Assembly (NCBI RefSeq): GCF_032884065.1
Contig: NC_088881.1
Span: 12,303,260-12,367,259, forward strand
Length of the DNA: 64,000 bases
Direction: 5' to 3'
Source: Artemia franciscana
Lineage: Eukaryota; Arthropoda; Branchiopoda; Anostraca; Artemiidae
In this document: positions 1-12,239 of the stretch, in pieces
Layout of the letters: each line of letters opens with the position of its first letter
Position numbering within the stretch: the first letter of the stretch is position 1
Program-made: the position numbers and the translations under genes
The notes under the pieces: model-generated
Databases searched by the model: none
Told to the model about the DNA's origin: nothing
What the model saw: only the letters and a program-made list of their open reading frames with translations

Positions 1-39
1 AAAAAATAAAAAGGTAAAAACTACAAAAAAACTAAAAAG

Positions 40-42
<3 letters not shown>

Positions 43-73
<31 letters not shown>
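43..73. repeat. (TA)n microsatellite
   Basis: An uninterrupted TA dinucleotide run just upstream of a Helitron 5'-end-like sequence. Helitrons insert between A and T, so TA tracts are frequent flanks. Open frames through it (IYIYIY) are artefacts. Confidence 0.95.
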
Positions 74-79
<6 letters not shown>

Positions 80-80
<1 letters not shown>

Positions 81-225
81 CTATCTATATATATATAAAT
101 AAGTTGCCTGTCTGTGGATCTGTCAGGTGACGTCATGTTTCTGTGTCGAATGACGTCATGTTTTCGACTGACGAAATTACAGACCGGGACATCGGGACAC
201 AAATGACGACCGGGACACCAGCACA
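80..225 (+). mobile_element. Helitron 5'-end fragment
   Basis: Starts with TC followed by a TA-rich leader and AATAAGTTG, then CTGTCTGTGGATC and copies of GGTGACGTCATG. The same leader recurs at 226 and, inverted, near 2088 and 2852. It resembles the 5' terminus of arthropod Helitrons as I remember it. The fragment is cut off by the next Helitron 5' end at 226, giving two 5' ends in tandem. Confidence 0.6.
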
Positions 226-390
226 TCTATATATAAAAAAATAAGTTGTCTGTCTGTGTGTCTGTCTGTGGATCAGGTGACGTCATGTTTCTGTGTTGAC
301 TGACGTCATTAAATTAGTTGTCGTCATTTTTGCTTTGACGGTGACGTCATTCAAGATATTTAAGACATATGTTCACGTAAAAATCTATTA

Positions 391-1720
391 ATGTTTAAGT
401 TTACAATGACTGATGAACTTACCATGGACTCAAAGACTCAAAGAGTCTATGCCAAAAAACTTCCTGCTGATAGAGAAAGTCAGAAAAGAAAGCGTGCCGA
501 GGAATCAAAAGAACAGCAAGGAAACAGGCTTGAGGCTGATAGAGAAAGAAAGAACAGAAAGCGTGCCGAGGAATCAAAAGAACAGCAAGAAAACAGGCTT
601 GAGGCTGATAGAGAAAGAAAGAACAGAAAGCGTGCCGAGACCAGTGGGTTGTTCCATATTCCCCATTATTATCAAAAACATTTAATGCACACATAAACGT
701 TGAATACTGTAACTCCGTAAAGGCAATCAAATACATATGTAAAAACGTCAACAAAGGCCTTGACATGGCAGTTTTTGGCTTGTAGCCCGAAATCAAAGAT
801 TTCGACGAAATCGTACAATATCAGGCTGGAAGATACATAAGCAGTATTGAAGCTGTTTGGCGAATTCTTTCATTTCCGATACATGAACGTAGCTGTTGTT
901 CACTTAGCGGTACATTTACAGAATGGTCAACGTGTTTATTTCACGGAAACCAACGTGCAACAAAGAGCCCTGAATCCACCGGATACAACATTAACATTTT
1001 TTTTTCGCTTTGCAAAAATGATTCTTTTGCAAAAAAACTGCTGTATACTGAAGTGCCTTCGTATTACACGGGGAATACTAAAAATAAAGTATTTGAACGT
1101 CGAAAACAGGGTAAGTCAGTCGACGGCCAACCTACCATCTTCAAAGATACCACGATAGGAAGACTCTACACCGTTCACCCCAATCAACACGAATGCTTCT
1201 TTCTACGCCTGCTTTTGGTGAATGTACCCGGTCCGACATCCTTTGAGTATTTGAGAACTGTAAACCGTACTATAAATGACACTTACCGTAGCGCATGCCA
1301 AACTCTGAATTTATTGGAGAATGACCAACACTGTGATAACTGCATCAATGACGCGTGCAAAACGTCAACCCCAAGTCAAATTCGTGCATTGTTTGGCATC
1401 ATTTTAACAACTTGCTCTCCGTCAGCTCCTACAGAGTTATGGGAAAAATATAAGTCAAAAATGTCCGAAGATATACTTCATCGAAAACAGTTAGAGACGT
1501 CAGATATGACTTTTGATTTTACATCAGAAATTTATAACTACACACTAGTTATTATAGAAGATTTGTGCGTACGTATGGCAAACAAACCTCTTCAGGATTT
1601 GGGAATGCCTTCACCTAACCGTATCGCTGCTGTTTCGGCATGTGTAGAATTGGATCGTGAACAAAGTTACAGTACAACTTTGTTTTTTCGATTGCTAATC
1701 ACCATCATTACAGTTTTTTT
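391..1720 (+). pseudogene. Helitron Rep-helicase, N-terminal and linker remnant
   Basis: The 391-696 frame begins with a charged, repeated KRAEESKEQQ-type segment typical of the N-terminus of arthropod Helitron proteins. It then jumps at about 640 into the end of the Rep region: the translation near 676-770 contains YICKNVNKG, matching the Rep tyrosine motif (normally YICKYVNKG) with the second Tyr changed to Asn. Most of the HUH nuclease is therefore deleted. From about 850 to 1720 the linker between Rep and helicase continues through at least two frameshifts, with GRLYTVHPNQHECFFLRLL and MANKPLQDLGMPSPNR readable in the 1053-1724 frame. Coding similarity stops before any helicase motif, where the poly-T/AGTTTT tract begins. 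Family assignment rests on recognised motifs; no search was run. Confidence 0.8.
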
Positions 1721-2790
1721 TTAGTTTTTTTTTAGTTTTTAGTTTTTTTAGTTTTTTACCTTTTTTTAGTTTTTTTAGTTTTTTTAGTTTTTTAGCTTTT
1801 TTATTTTTTTTATTAGTTTTTAGTTTTTTTGTAGTTTTTGCCTTTTTTTTAGTTTTTTTAGTTTTTTAGCTTTTTTATTAGTTTTTAGTTTTTTTGTAGT
1901 TTTTGCCTTTTTTAGTTTTTTTAGTTTTTTAGCTTTTTTATTTTTTTTATTAGTTTTTAGTTTTTTTTGTAGTTTTTGCCTTTTTTTAGTTTTTTCAGTT
2001 TTGACGTCACCTGATCCAGTTTTTTCAGGTGACGTCACCTGATCCACGATCCACAGATCCACAGACAACTTATTTTTATATATATAGATAGTTTTTTTTT
2101 TACTTATGTCCTGGTTGTCATTTATACTCCCTGTGTCCCGGTGCTTTGTTGATTGCTAATCGAACATTCCTTTTGTCCTGGACGCTTTCTCTTTGAGTGT
2201 TGTCATTTATTTTTTTCTTTTTTAGTTCTTTTAGTTTTTACCTTTTTTAGTTTTTTTTAGTTTTTTAGATGAAAATTTTTTTTAGTTTTTTCCTTTTTTT
2301 CTTTTTAGTTTTTTATGGGTTTTTACCTTTATTTTAGCTTATTTTTCAGTTTTTTCCTTTTTTTTAGTTTTTTTTATTTTTTATTTTTTTTAGTTTTTTA
2401 CCTTTTTTTAGTTTTTTTAGTTTTTTAGTTTTTTAGCTTTTTTACTTTTTTTTATTAGTTTTTAGTTTTTTTTTTGTAGTTTTTGCCTTTTTTTAGTTTT
2501 TTCAGTTTTTTTTTTAGTTTTTTATTAGTTTTTACCTTTATTTTAGCTTATTTTTCAGTTTTTTCCTTTTTTTTAGTTTTTAGTTTTTTTAGTTTTTACC
2601 TTTTTTTAGTTTTTTTAGTTTTTTTAGTTTTTTAGCTTTTTTATTTTTTTTATTAGTTTTTAGTTTTTTTTGTAGTTTTTGCCTTTTTTAGTTTTTTTAG
2701 TTTTAGCTTTTTTATTTTTTTTATTAGTTTTTAGTTTTTTTTGTAGTTTTTGCCTTTTTTAGTTTTTTCAGTTTTGACGTCACCTGATCC
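1715..2790. repeat. AGTTTTT / TTTTTACC low-complexity array
   Basis: About 1 kb of imperfect tandem motifs such as TTTTTTTAGTTTTT, TTTTTACCTTT and TTAGCTTTTTTATT. Higher-order units of several tens of bases recur, for example the block ending GTAGTTTTTGCC near 1850, 1905, 1980, 2490, 2680 and 2755. It replaces the place where the Helitron helicase would be and is interrupted by inverted Helitron 5' ends. The lysine-rich frames on the minus strand are translations of this tract and are not genes. Confidence 0.85.
1990..2210 (-). mobile_element. Inverted Helitron 5' end
   Basis: Read on the minus strand from 2088: TC, TATATATA, AAAATAAGTTGTCTGTGG, then GATCAGGTGACGTCAC. This is the same 5' leader as at 226 but in opposite orientation. 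Just outside it, 2100-2210 contains GGGACA-type and GTCCTGG motifs like those found around the other Helitron ends. Confidence 0.55.
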
Positions 2791-2852
2791 AGTTTTTTCA
2801 GGTGACGTCACCTGATCCATCCACAGACAGACAACTTATTTTTATATATAGA
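2770..2852 (-). mobile_element. Second inverted Helitron 5' end
   Basis: A second minus-strand copy of the leader, ending at the complement of TC at 2851-2852, with GACAACTTATTTTTATATA on the plus strand. It is immediately followed by the long TA tract. Confidence 0.55.
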
Positions 2853-2972
<120 letters not shown>

Positions 2973-3136
2973 ATATTCACAGGTGGGATATATATATATA
3001 TCTATATATATATATATCTATATTCACAGGTGGGACATAGGGACACAACTACAATGGCGCGTAACTAATATGGCGCGTAACGACTTACGCGCGCGGGGGG
3101 GCTTGGGGGGGGCGCGATGCGCCCCCACCAACTAGG

Positions 3137-3351
<215 letters not shown>

Positions 3352-3479
3352 TATTATCTAAATGTGTCTTAATAGTAAAACGTCTTTTCAAACATAAACT
3401 TATAGGAATTTCAAAAAATAACCTGAAATTCCTAAAATGACGTCGGGTCGAAACAAAAAATCAAACTTCGTCAAAGCAA

Positions 3480-4080
3480 ACTTTGAAGTCAAATAGAAAA
3501 ATTATAGCCATGATTTTAATAGATGCAACGGCAGCTGCAACCTTTCAAAGGCCAAACCACTGCCCATAATAACCGAAAATTAGCTACGCGTTGTTGATAC
3601 AACATCTCAACAAAATTTTATTGATAACAGGATCATGCTCATCTCGGAATATTGGACAATCAGATAGCAGATAAAGGAGCTAATTATGCTCGATAAACAA
3701 TCTACCACAGGGAGATTTGAACTTGATCCTTAAGATTCTGAGGAGAGTGTCAAATCCGTTCAGCTGTGGTAGCTGAATATTAAACTGAATTATGAATTTT
3801 GATGTTATCATAAACAAAAGCTGCCTAAGTGTAAAAGTGATTGCATTTAAGACCAAATTAATTTTAAGGCTTTCAAGGAAAAATATGAAATGGGATTTCT
3901 ATATCGAGATATGAGCAATAAAAGGAGTAGATAAAAGACATCAAGTAAACAAAAAAAAAGAAGATCTATCTGACGAGCTAAAGCCGAAAAAGTAAATGGG
4001 TCCAAGATATTTTGATGGCTAGAGATAAATGAAATGACTAGAGATTGAATATTATCATTCCAAAGAAAGGTCACAAAAGA
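3480..4080 (-). repeat. Interspersed family X, copy 1
   Basis: Reverse-complement match to the X units at 51.8-56.3 kb. Markers are GCAGCTGCAACC with GCCATGATTTTAATAG near 3510, the tRNA-like block at about 3700-3777, and the AAGGCTTTCAAGGAA region near 3870. No coding capacity is evident. Confidence 0.7.
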
Positions 4081-4124
4081 AAGAGAATTCAAAGAGAAAG
4101 ATCACAAAAGAAAAGAAATTCAAA

Positions 4125-4720
4125 AGAAAGATCACCGAAGCTTGTTCTTTTTCACGAAGGAATGACCGTATTGAACCAATGGTCCTTGAATATCAGGAAA
4201 GGGCTTAATTGAACGATTACAAGTTCTAGCGTCACTATAACAAGTCATAGTGACCAAAATATTAGAGGGCAAAGGCCCCCACTTCCACGTCCCTTTTCCC
4301 GAAAATTTCAGGAGATATTGATCCAAATTTAGACATAGCCCCTTCGTTCAGCATAGATGAAAGGTAACAAAACTATGCTGCTAGAGATAACATGCCCCCC
4401 CTCCCACAGCATCAGGAGGATGTCTTTAAGCTATAAAATTTATCCGTTGTTTACGTATAGTATTTGTTATTGAAGCATAAAATATGCGGACATTTTCAGG
4501 GGGAGCTAGAGCTTGGGGCAGATTTCTATGGGGAGGAAAATTTTCAAGGGTGAGCTTTCCAGGGGCAATTTTACACTAGGGAGATTTGAAGGTATTTCTA
4601 TTGGATATTCTATTTATTTTTTCACTTCTCTTTATCAATTCAATTTTGCCTGTTGATATGTTCCGGGGAAATTGCCTGAAGGAAATTTTTTGCCTGAAGG
4701 AGGATTTCCAGAGTGATTGG
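4125..4720 (-). repeat. Interspersed family Y, copy 1
   Basis: Reverse complement of the Y block at 50.46-50.95 kb. Shared features are GAACCAATGGTCCTTGAA, GAGGGCAAAGGCCCCC, the CAGCATAGATGAAAGG stretch and the GGGGCAGATTTCTATGGGG region. Non-coding. Confidence 0.65.
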
Positions 4721-4884
4721 AAAAACAATTTTTTTTTTCCAAAAAAAATAAAGAAGGGGGAGGGGTTATCATAGAATATGGAATTGTTCGAAGGGGTTTG
4801 AAGGGGGGTAAGATTTCGTGGAAGGAACTTTCGAACTCCGCGAGGGGAGGGAATTTTCGATGTAGGGTGAGCCAGATTTACCGG

Positions 4885-5490
4885 CATTACTTGAACAAGA
4901 GCTAAGAGCCCATATGGCACTTGTGATGAGGTCGGAAGAGCCAAGAGCTCATATAGCATGAACTAAAGCAAAATTCTAAGAATCAATAAATTAGTTTAAA
5001 AGAAAAATCAGAGGCTTAATTCTGGTTGGGATTTAAAATAAGAGCTCTGAGACACGAGTTCCTTCTAAATATCAAAATTCATTAAGATTCGATCACCCGC
5101 TTGTAAGTTAAAATACCTCAATTTTTCTAATTTTTCCTCTCCCTTCAGCTCTTCCAGATGGTCAAATCGGGTAAAACGACTTTATCAAGTCAATTTGTTT
5201 AGGTCCCTGGCACGCCAACCAATCTTCATCGTCCTAGCACATCCAGAAGCACCGAACTCACCAAAGCACTGGACCCCCCCCCTCTCCTAACTCCCCAGTG
5301 AGAGTGGATCCAGACCGGTTACGTCAATCAAGTATCTACGACAATTGCTTATTCTACCCACCAGGTTTCATCCCGATCTCTTCACTCTAAGCGTTTTCCA
5401 ACATTTCTGGTTAGCCCGTTCGTAAGTTAAAAATATCCCATTTTTTTTTTATTTTTTTTCTAGTTAACCGTTGGCATTTACCAAGTGCCA
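4885..5490 (+). repeat. Interspersed family Q, copy 1
   Basis: Starts with duplicated AAGAGCCAAGAGC motifs, then Q modules: GAGCTCTGAGACACGAG, ATTAAGATTCGATCACCCG, CGTAAGTTAAAA and ATCGTCCTAGCAC. It ends with the near-palindrome TTGGCATTTACCAAGTGCCAA at about 5470-5490. Non-coding. Other copies lie at 7.27-8.95, 35.7, 39.9-40.25 and 61.4-62.7 kb. Confidence 0.7.
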
Positions 5491-5547
5491 AAAAAACATC
5501 AGAAATTAAATAAAAAATAAATAAACCATCAGAAATTAAATAAAACA

Positions 5548-5860
5548 ATTTTCAACTGAAGGTAAGGAGTAACATTAAAACTCAAAAAGAAGAGGAATTA
5601 TTTCGTATATGAAGTGGTTGCGCCCTCTCCTCAGTACCTTGCTTTTTACGCTAAAGTTTGACTGTTTGTCTCAATTTCTGAAGAACGGCTCCTGAAATAC
5701 AACGGTCGTTTGATTAGAATAGGAAGTTTTTTTATAAGTGCTAAAAGCTTTAGCGTCAAGAGCAAGGTATTGAGAAGGGGGGCACCCCCTTCATACAAGG
5801 AATAATTTCTGTTCGTTTTTCGAGTTTTAATGTTGCCCAATACATTCAGTTGAAAAAACT
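5548..5860. mobile_element. Fold-back MITE-like element Z, copy 1
   Basis: Two inverted arms. The left arm reads CAACTGAAGGTAAGGAGTAA ... ATTAAAACTC ... ACCTTGCTTTTTACGCTAAAG; the right arm carries the complement (TTTAGCGTCAAGAGCAAGGT ... GAGTTTTAATGTTG ... CAGTTG). It is about 310 bp with no coding capacity. Related copies are at 19.9, 20.4 and 22.0 kb. Confidence 0.65.
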
Positions 5861-7270
5861 TGTGTTTTGTACTTAATCATAAACAACGTTATAGTATAAT
5901 TACCCGATGACGTAAATTAAAACTGGGTTTTGTTCTTTACTATATTGAGCTCAGAAAAAGCCGAAAGGTTTTTCAAGTATATTATCATGGTTGCAGTGGT
6001 AGTTGCAACTCAGTCAAGGACGAAGCACAGTAACGAAATATTGAAAACTCTTCTTTTAATATTTTAAAACCAATTAACTAATTCAGGAACGATGAATATA
6101 ATCTAAAGTAGCATTAATGGTAAAATATTTCTTCGAAAATAAATTTATAGAATAAAAGTAATACCATTTGATATTTTATTGCGTGCTCCTTTTCGGCAAA
6201 GTAATCGTTACCTTGACAATACCCATCCCCCATGATGGGCCTATATATAGCCCGAATAATATACTTATTCGTTGGTTTTTTTTCATTATTTGATTCATTG
6301 TAAAAACCAGTTATTCACTGAAGACTTACGATTTCCAGTTAAACAAGGACAAATTATAGGTTTAAAATCTAAACAAATTGTTTTCTTTAATAAATAATTA
6401 GTTGGCTTCTCATTATTTTCCATTCAGTTTTGAATTTTATTGCACCTACTTTTTAATCTCTAATCGAAAGCAAGGAGTGGACAGGCTTGTACAAGTTAAT
6501 CCACTATTAATGCTGAACTCGTCTAAAGTTAATTTACGAAGCTATAAATGGATGCAGGGGTGAACCCAGCGATAAATTTCTCAGGGAGATGGATAAATTG
6601 ACAGAGGGACGATAGTACAAATCAAAAAGAATAAATAATTTTTTTGCAATATAAGGTACATTTTTTATTGAGACAACACTGTAAGTATGCAATTATGAAA
6701 TAAAATCAAGCCACCTTTTTTGTGAGATAGCTTATACGAAACGTCTTTTACATTGAAATAAAAATCTCGGCGCATAGATAATCCACCTATCTCCAAAACT
6801 GTATCCAAATTCTCCTCCACAAAGCTAACTCATCTTGCAGGTTTCCCCTATAGCTGTCTGCATCAAGATACAGAAAATTAGTCAGAATAAACAATATACT
6901 CTTAATATATCCTTTGTTTTTCTTCGTCGAGATAAATACAGTGCGGAGGAAATAGGTATTGCAGTGACACCAGCAACTTTCTAAGACAAAGGAATCTCTG
7001 ATGCAGCTGCTGTAGAAAGTAGTCCATAAATTGGATAAACACCGAAAGTCGGCGTTGTATTTCAGAATCCTCTTGCTCTCTTCCGGAAAAATTAAGAGCC
7101 TCTGGAAATAATATGCCAATCACATGTAATGTCAATCACACCTCAGCTTTACTTCATGTTTGACAACAACAGACTATCAGATCTGTTGCTTAGGCAATGA
7201 AAAAATTAAGAGCCTCTGAAAAAAAACTGCTCGTTCCTCACACAAATACCGATCAAAGTCATATTGCCGT
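5861..7270. other. Unassigned AT-rich sequence
   Basis: I recognise no gene or well-defined element. Around 6060-6260 there is weak similarity to the T-family flank at 18.1 kb (a GCTCCTTTTC stretch followed by C-rich CCATCCCCC). Short frames at 6787-7135 have no recognisable motif. Confidence 0.4.
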
Positions 7271-7271
7271 T

Positions 7272-8945
7272 AGTTCAAGTGCTTAAGCCGACTCTTCATT
7301 TATCAAAGGTAAAATTCCTTAAAAACTTGCTTTTGAATTAGTAAAAAGTGCCAGTGTCTTAGGAACACGGACAATTTCACCACACGAATTTGAGGTCGTC
7401 CAAGATTCGTCGTTTTCCGAGATTTCCAAGTGTTTTCCAAGATCTCCCGTTTCCCTCTCCAACTCTACCCAAAATAACCAGATATAGTTGGGATTTAAAA
7501 CGAGAGTTCTGAGACACGAGTTCCTTAAATTTCAAATTTCACTAAGATCCGATCACCTATTCGTAAGTTATAAATACTTCATTTTTTAATTTTTTTCCTC
7601 TCCCTCCTCCCTCAGATGGTCGAATCGAGGAAACGATTGTTATCCAGGCAATTTGTGCAGATCCCTCATTCGTCTGCCAATTTTCATCGTCCTAGCACGT
7701 CCAAAAGTATTGAATTTGTCAAAGCACTGGAAATCCTTCCCATCTTCCCTGCTTATTCTTATTCTTTCCCTCAAGTTTCATCCCAATCTCTCCACTCTAA
7801 GCGTTTTCAAAGATTTTCGGTTTCCAAGATTTTTGTTTCCCCCCTCAAGCCCCCCCCATGTCCCTGCATCCGATTCGAATTGAAATTTGGAACATCTGAG
7901 ACATAAGATTTTTTTGAATATCAAGTTTTATTAAGATCTGATCACCCATTCGTAAGATAAAGATACCTAAATTTTCAGGTTTCCTAATATTTCCAGTTTC
8001 CCACTCAAACTCCCACAAACGTCGCCAAATCTCGTCGGGACTCAAAATGGGAGCTCTGAAACACTAGATCTTTCTAAATATCGAATTTCATTAAGATTTG
8101 CTCACCCGTTCGTAAGTTACAAATAGCCCTTTTTCCTATATTTTTCGAATAGCCCTTCCCCCCCAAAGCCCTCAAAGAGATCCAATCTGGTGTGATTGTG
8201 TTAATCAAGTATATGAGACTTGTGATTATTTCTTCCCACAAAGTATCATAACGATCTCTCCACTCTAAGTATTTTCCAAGATTTCCGGTTTTCTCCTCAA
8301 GCCCCTCGCAATGTCCCCGGATCCAGTCAAGATTCAAAATATGATTTGTCAGACATTTGGTCCTTCTAAATATCAAATTTCATTAGGATCAAGTCACCCG
8401 TTCGTAATTCATTAGTACATAATGTTTTCGATAATTTCCGAATTACCGAATCCCCCCTAGACTCCCCCAGAGAGAGTCAATATGTTCCAGTTATGTCAAC
8501 CACATATCTAAAGATTTTGCTTATTTTCCCCACCAGTTATCATCCCGATAATTCGACTCTAAGCGTTTTCCAAGATTTTAGGTTTCCCTCTCCAACTCCC
8601 CCCCCCCCAACGTAACCAAATCCAATCGGGATTTAAAATAAGAGCTCTAAGACAAAATATTCTTCTAAATATTGAAATTCATTATGATGCCATCACCCGT
8701 TCAAAAGTTAAAAATACCTCAATGTTTAAAATTTTTCCTTATTAACCGCCCCCTTACTTCCCCCCAGATAGTTGAATCAGTAAAATAGACTATTTCTAAT
8801 TTAATCTGGTCTGGTCCCTGATACCCCTGCCAAATTTCATCGTCCTAGGTTATATGAGGTACCCAAAATAGCAAACCGGGAAAGACAGACAAACCGACAG
8901 AATTTGCGATCGCTATATATCACTTGGTAAATACCAAGTAACATA
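7272..8945 (+). repeat. Interspersed family Q, copy 2 (multi-module)
   Basis: Contains five successive modules marked by CACCCGTTCGTAAGTTA-like cores near 7552, 7943, 8102, 8392 and 8692, each with GAGCTCTGAGACA-type and CACTCTAAGCGTTTTCCAAG-type segments. It ends with GCGATCGCTATATATCACTT and the near-palindrome ACTTGGTAAATACCAAGT. The same block, inverted, is at 61378-62690. The frames at 7616-7906 fall in the repeat and are not genes. Confidence 0.75.
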
Positions 8946-10583
8946 AAAACCAACAAATCATTATAAAACACTTTTTATTGTCAGAAATGCAATAAAAATT
9001 ACTATATATCTTCACTCTTTATTCATATGGTGAGTTAATCGGTTGTTCTCAATGTGCTTCACAATGTCATCCAATCCATTTTGTAGTTGTGATATATGCA
9101 TTATATTCGCTTTCGATATGAAACATAATAGCTCTTCTGACTTAAACTTACTCAGATACAACAAATCAACGAAACATATAGTCCCACTCACATGTTATTC
9201 GACAATCCCTTCCAATTTCTACGGCTTAGAGTGGGAACTCTTACCTTCGTATCCTCACTGCCAATTCCTTCAAGTCGCAGTAGTATAAAACCACCTATTT
9301 TGAAGATATTAGAACCTTTTTTGAACTTGAAACAATGTAATCTAATTATATGTCCGTGTGAAACTGTGATACGAAGTAACTTACCATCAAACTTTTATAC
9401 CGATGATCACATGATGGTTGTTCTGCGATGGCTGTTTGTATCCAGAGGTTCTTTTCACCGAGAAATAAAAGCTGGCAAGCATACCAAAGAATTTCTACCC
9501 GGAATTTGTAATAACACAATATCTGTCGTAGGAATGATGGCATATCTGGCTGATGAGAATGATGGATACCTTGCAGCTCAGAATTAAAGGCTGTGCCTGT
9601 ACTCAGAATGATGGGATGTGTTTGTGCTCGCAGTAAAGGGATATGTATGTTGTCAGAAAGTGAGATATGTGTATAGTCTGAACAGTGGTAAATGTGTGTC
9701 TTCAGAGGCAATGAGGGGTTAAGGAGGATTTAAAATAAAAAACTTCCGGTACCAGGGATTGCAGTTGGTGGGCTGTTGCAGCGTTGGTTATCCCTATACT
9801 ACTCGCATTATGAGTTTGACTCGATTATTTGTTGTAATTTCTCTTCGTGTTGGGTTTCACTTATTTTTTTTTCTGGTGATTTGTGGCAGTTTTACACTTG
9901 AAAGATTATTTAACATTATTTCGGCTCATTTTCGATTCAATGGAGCTCTTGATTTATCTTTGAAAAAATTATTTTGAGGAGAAAGTTTTACTAGTAATTT
10001 ATGTTATTCTTTTCATTTACATAGTCTTTCATAGAAAAAAAAAATTATTTCTTTTTACTTTTTTTCTATGAGAATTCATAGTTTGGCTTACAACTTTTAT
10101 GTTGGAGAAACTTTTTCAAGAATTTTTAACAACACGCATCCTTTTGAAAATCTTGACACAAATAGTATTATTTAATTTAGTCTTATACCTCCTCAAGTTA
10201 ACCTGAAAAATAAAGCTCAATATCATTCCCCTAAGATTCCCTGTATGCTCTTTGACGGCCTGGATACACGCTGTTTTAATTTAAGTAAATTCTAAGACAA
10301 GAAATAGTTAAGATAGTAGACCTGAAAGTTTCAACTCAATAAACCAAGGCGTTCTTAAGATATTGCTGAAATGTTTTTTATTGGCAACCAGCATAAATAC
10401 AGCGGCTTTTGATTTAGTTTTAAAGCAACATTTAGTGCTGAGGCATAATGGGCCAATTGCATTAATGTTAGGGCTTGATATACCCAATATCCCTAGAGAC
10501 ATAGTTATTGGATCGTTCAACTAGGATGAGCAGCATGGTTATCTCAAAATTATGACTAGAAGTGTTTAGAAAATTAATGCAAT
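8946..10583 (+). repeat. Interspersed family P, left copy (empty site for element C)
   Basis: Aligns in inverted orientation with 57150-61377: shared CAAATCATTATAAAACACTTTTTATTGTCAG-type start, AATGCACATTATATTCGC stretch, TGGCAGTTTTACACTTGAAAG, and the TAGTGCTGAGG segment at about 10435. Here TAGTGCTGAGG runs straight into CATAATGGGCCA, whereas the right copy carries a 2.65-kb retrotransposon at that spot. Several open frames (9043-9587 and others) are interrupted in the other copy and I do not call them genes. Confidence 0.7.
9590..9720. repeat. Minisatellite with ~25-30 bp units inside P
   Basis: Degenerate units built on TCAGAATGATGGGATGTGT: ACTCAGAATGATGGGATGTG, then CAGTAAAGGGATATGTATG, then GTCAGAAAGTGAGATATGTG. 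The right P copy has the inverted counterpart at about 60660-60790. Confidence 0.6.
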
Positions 10584-11175
10584 TTACATCTAAAAACATA
10601 TGCATTTGCTTTTTTGACTATATTAAACAAAATGGCTATGTCAAAAATTTTGATTAAAATATCTTTTGGAAAAAATGGTCGTAGGGGGGTGCAGCTGTCC
10701 TCCAATCTTTTTGGTCAGCTAAAAATGACGCTAGAACTCTTAATTTCCATTTAATGCTCTCCTCCCGATCTTCTAATATCATTATTTCACTACGATGACC
10801 CTTGGAAAAAAAAAAACACATCCGTGATCTGTGTTCTTACAAAAATAGCAAAATTCCACATTTTTATATATAAGAGCTTGAAAATTTTACAGTAGTTATC
10901 TTGTACGCTGAATATGACGGTGTGATTATTATTAAGATTCATTAAATTTTGAGGGCTATTTCTGCCCTATTTACAAAATCAGGCAAATTTTTTTCAGGCT
11001 CGCAACTTTTGATGGGTAGCACTAAACTTGATGAATCTTATATATTTGGAAACAGCATAATTAGCTGATTCTTTTGATATTTCTACTAATAATAAAATTC
11101 CGGTTTTAAGAGTTTCATTTACTATTGAGCCGAGTCGCTCCTTACTTACAGTTCGTTACCAGGAAGTGTTTGAAA
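10480..11175 (+). repeat. Interspersed family Y, copy 2
   Basis: Shares CTCCAATCTTTTTGGTCAG, CACTACGATGACCC, AATTCCACATTTTT, TGATGGGTAGCACTAAACTTG and the end GAGCCGAGTCGCTCCTTACT with Y copies near 20.9-21.5, 35.2, 37.3 and 51.0 kb. The end carries a short hairpin around CAGTTCGTTACC. Non-coding. Confidence 0.7.
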
Positions 11176-12239
11176 GGCTTGACTTATGATTACACATATT
11201 GTGTTTAATCTATTTTGCATTATTTAATGGTTTGCTAATAGATAACTATTTTTGAGTTTAAAATCGATCTATGGGAAAATACCCCAATCTCTTTCCTTGT
11301 TTTTAGTTCTTCCTTTGTATTTTCTTTACTAAAAATCCTTCTTACAGATGGAACAATAGCAAAAAAATATAAACATATCTCAGACAGACACATGCACAGG
11401 ATTGGGATTCAAAGAGCTCTAAATTGGGGGCGGGGAGCAGCATATTCAAAAAATACCAATAATTGGGGATTATATTAAAACTTTAGAAATTTTGGGAAAA
11501 ACATAAAATGTCGATATCTTTTTCTGACAGGGGGAGGAGGTAAAATTGGAAGCCTCACACTGTATACCTACTTGGTCAACAGGTGCCTCTTTTTTGTTTT
11601 GTTAGGTCAGTTTTAAGTGTAAAATGATTTTTTCTAGTAAAGAATAAGATGCAGGGTATGATTGCAGAAAAAAGAAAAAAAATTGTTAGTCAGAGGTATA
11701 ATTACAAAATTAAAAGATTCTGTTTCTTTTTTTTTTTTAAGTGACAATTAATCCTTTCATCGCAGCTAAAGTAGTTTGCGACTTTACCTAAAATACATAA
11801 ATAGCACAATATTAATCAGCACAAAAGTTCGGTGTTCTTGAGATATTCGTAAAGATTTTTTTCTCTTCAATTTCAGTCAGTTGCTAATTAGAATGGGCTT
11901 TTAAAGGTCCTTTAATTTTAATATGCATAAAACTACTAGAAATATAAATTCAATTGATAAAAGTGAACTAAGATCTTATCTTTTTCATTGCTTTTACTTT
12001 ATGAAAAACACGAGGCCTTTTGCCTCAGCTTCGGCCAAAGGAACCAAATAATTTCCAGACCCAGAAGCAATTCAATCCCCCCAAAATCGAATTAGGAGTC
12101 ACGTCCGAAGAGACAAAGCACAAAAGGCCCCTTCAATTACTCAAATTTACTGAAAAGATTGAAAGATATAAAAGCAGTTTTATGCCTAAGCTTATGTCTA
12201 ATTTTAACGTTTGACTCCAATTTCAATCACCTATTCTTT
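11176..12239. other. Unassigned AT-rich sequence
   Basis: No recognisable gene. Poly-purine and poly-pyrimidine stretches and scattered short frames only. The 12020-12214 frame lacks any familiar motif and abuts the M repeat. Confidence 0.4.

Noticed and set aside
413-796. Two more frames overlapping the Helitron N-terminal region
   Set aside because: They are shadows of the KRAEESKEQQ repeat in other frames and strand.
1820-2068. Lys-rich 82-codon frame on the minus strand
   Set aside because: It translates the AGTTTTT low-complexity array.
9043-9711. 131- and 121-codon frames in family P
   Set aside because: The inverted P copy at 60.5-61.3 kb interrupts both, and no protein motif is visible.
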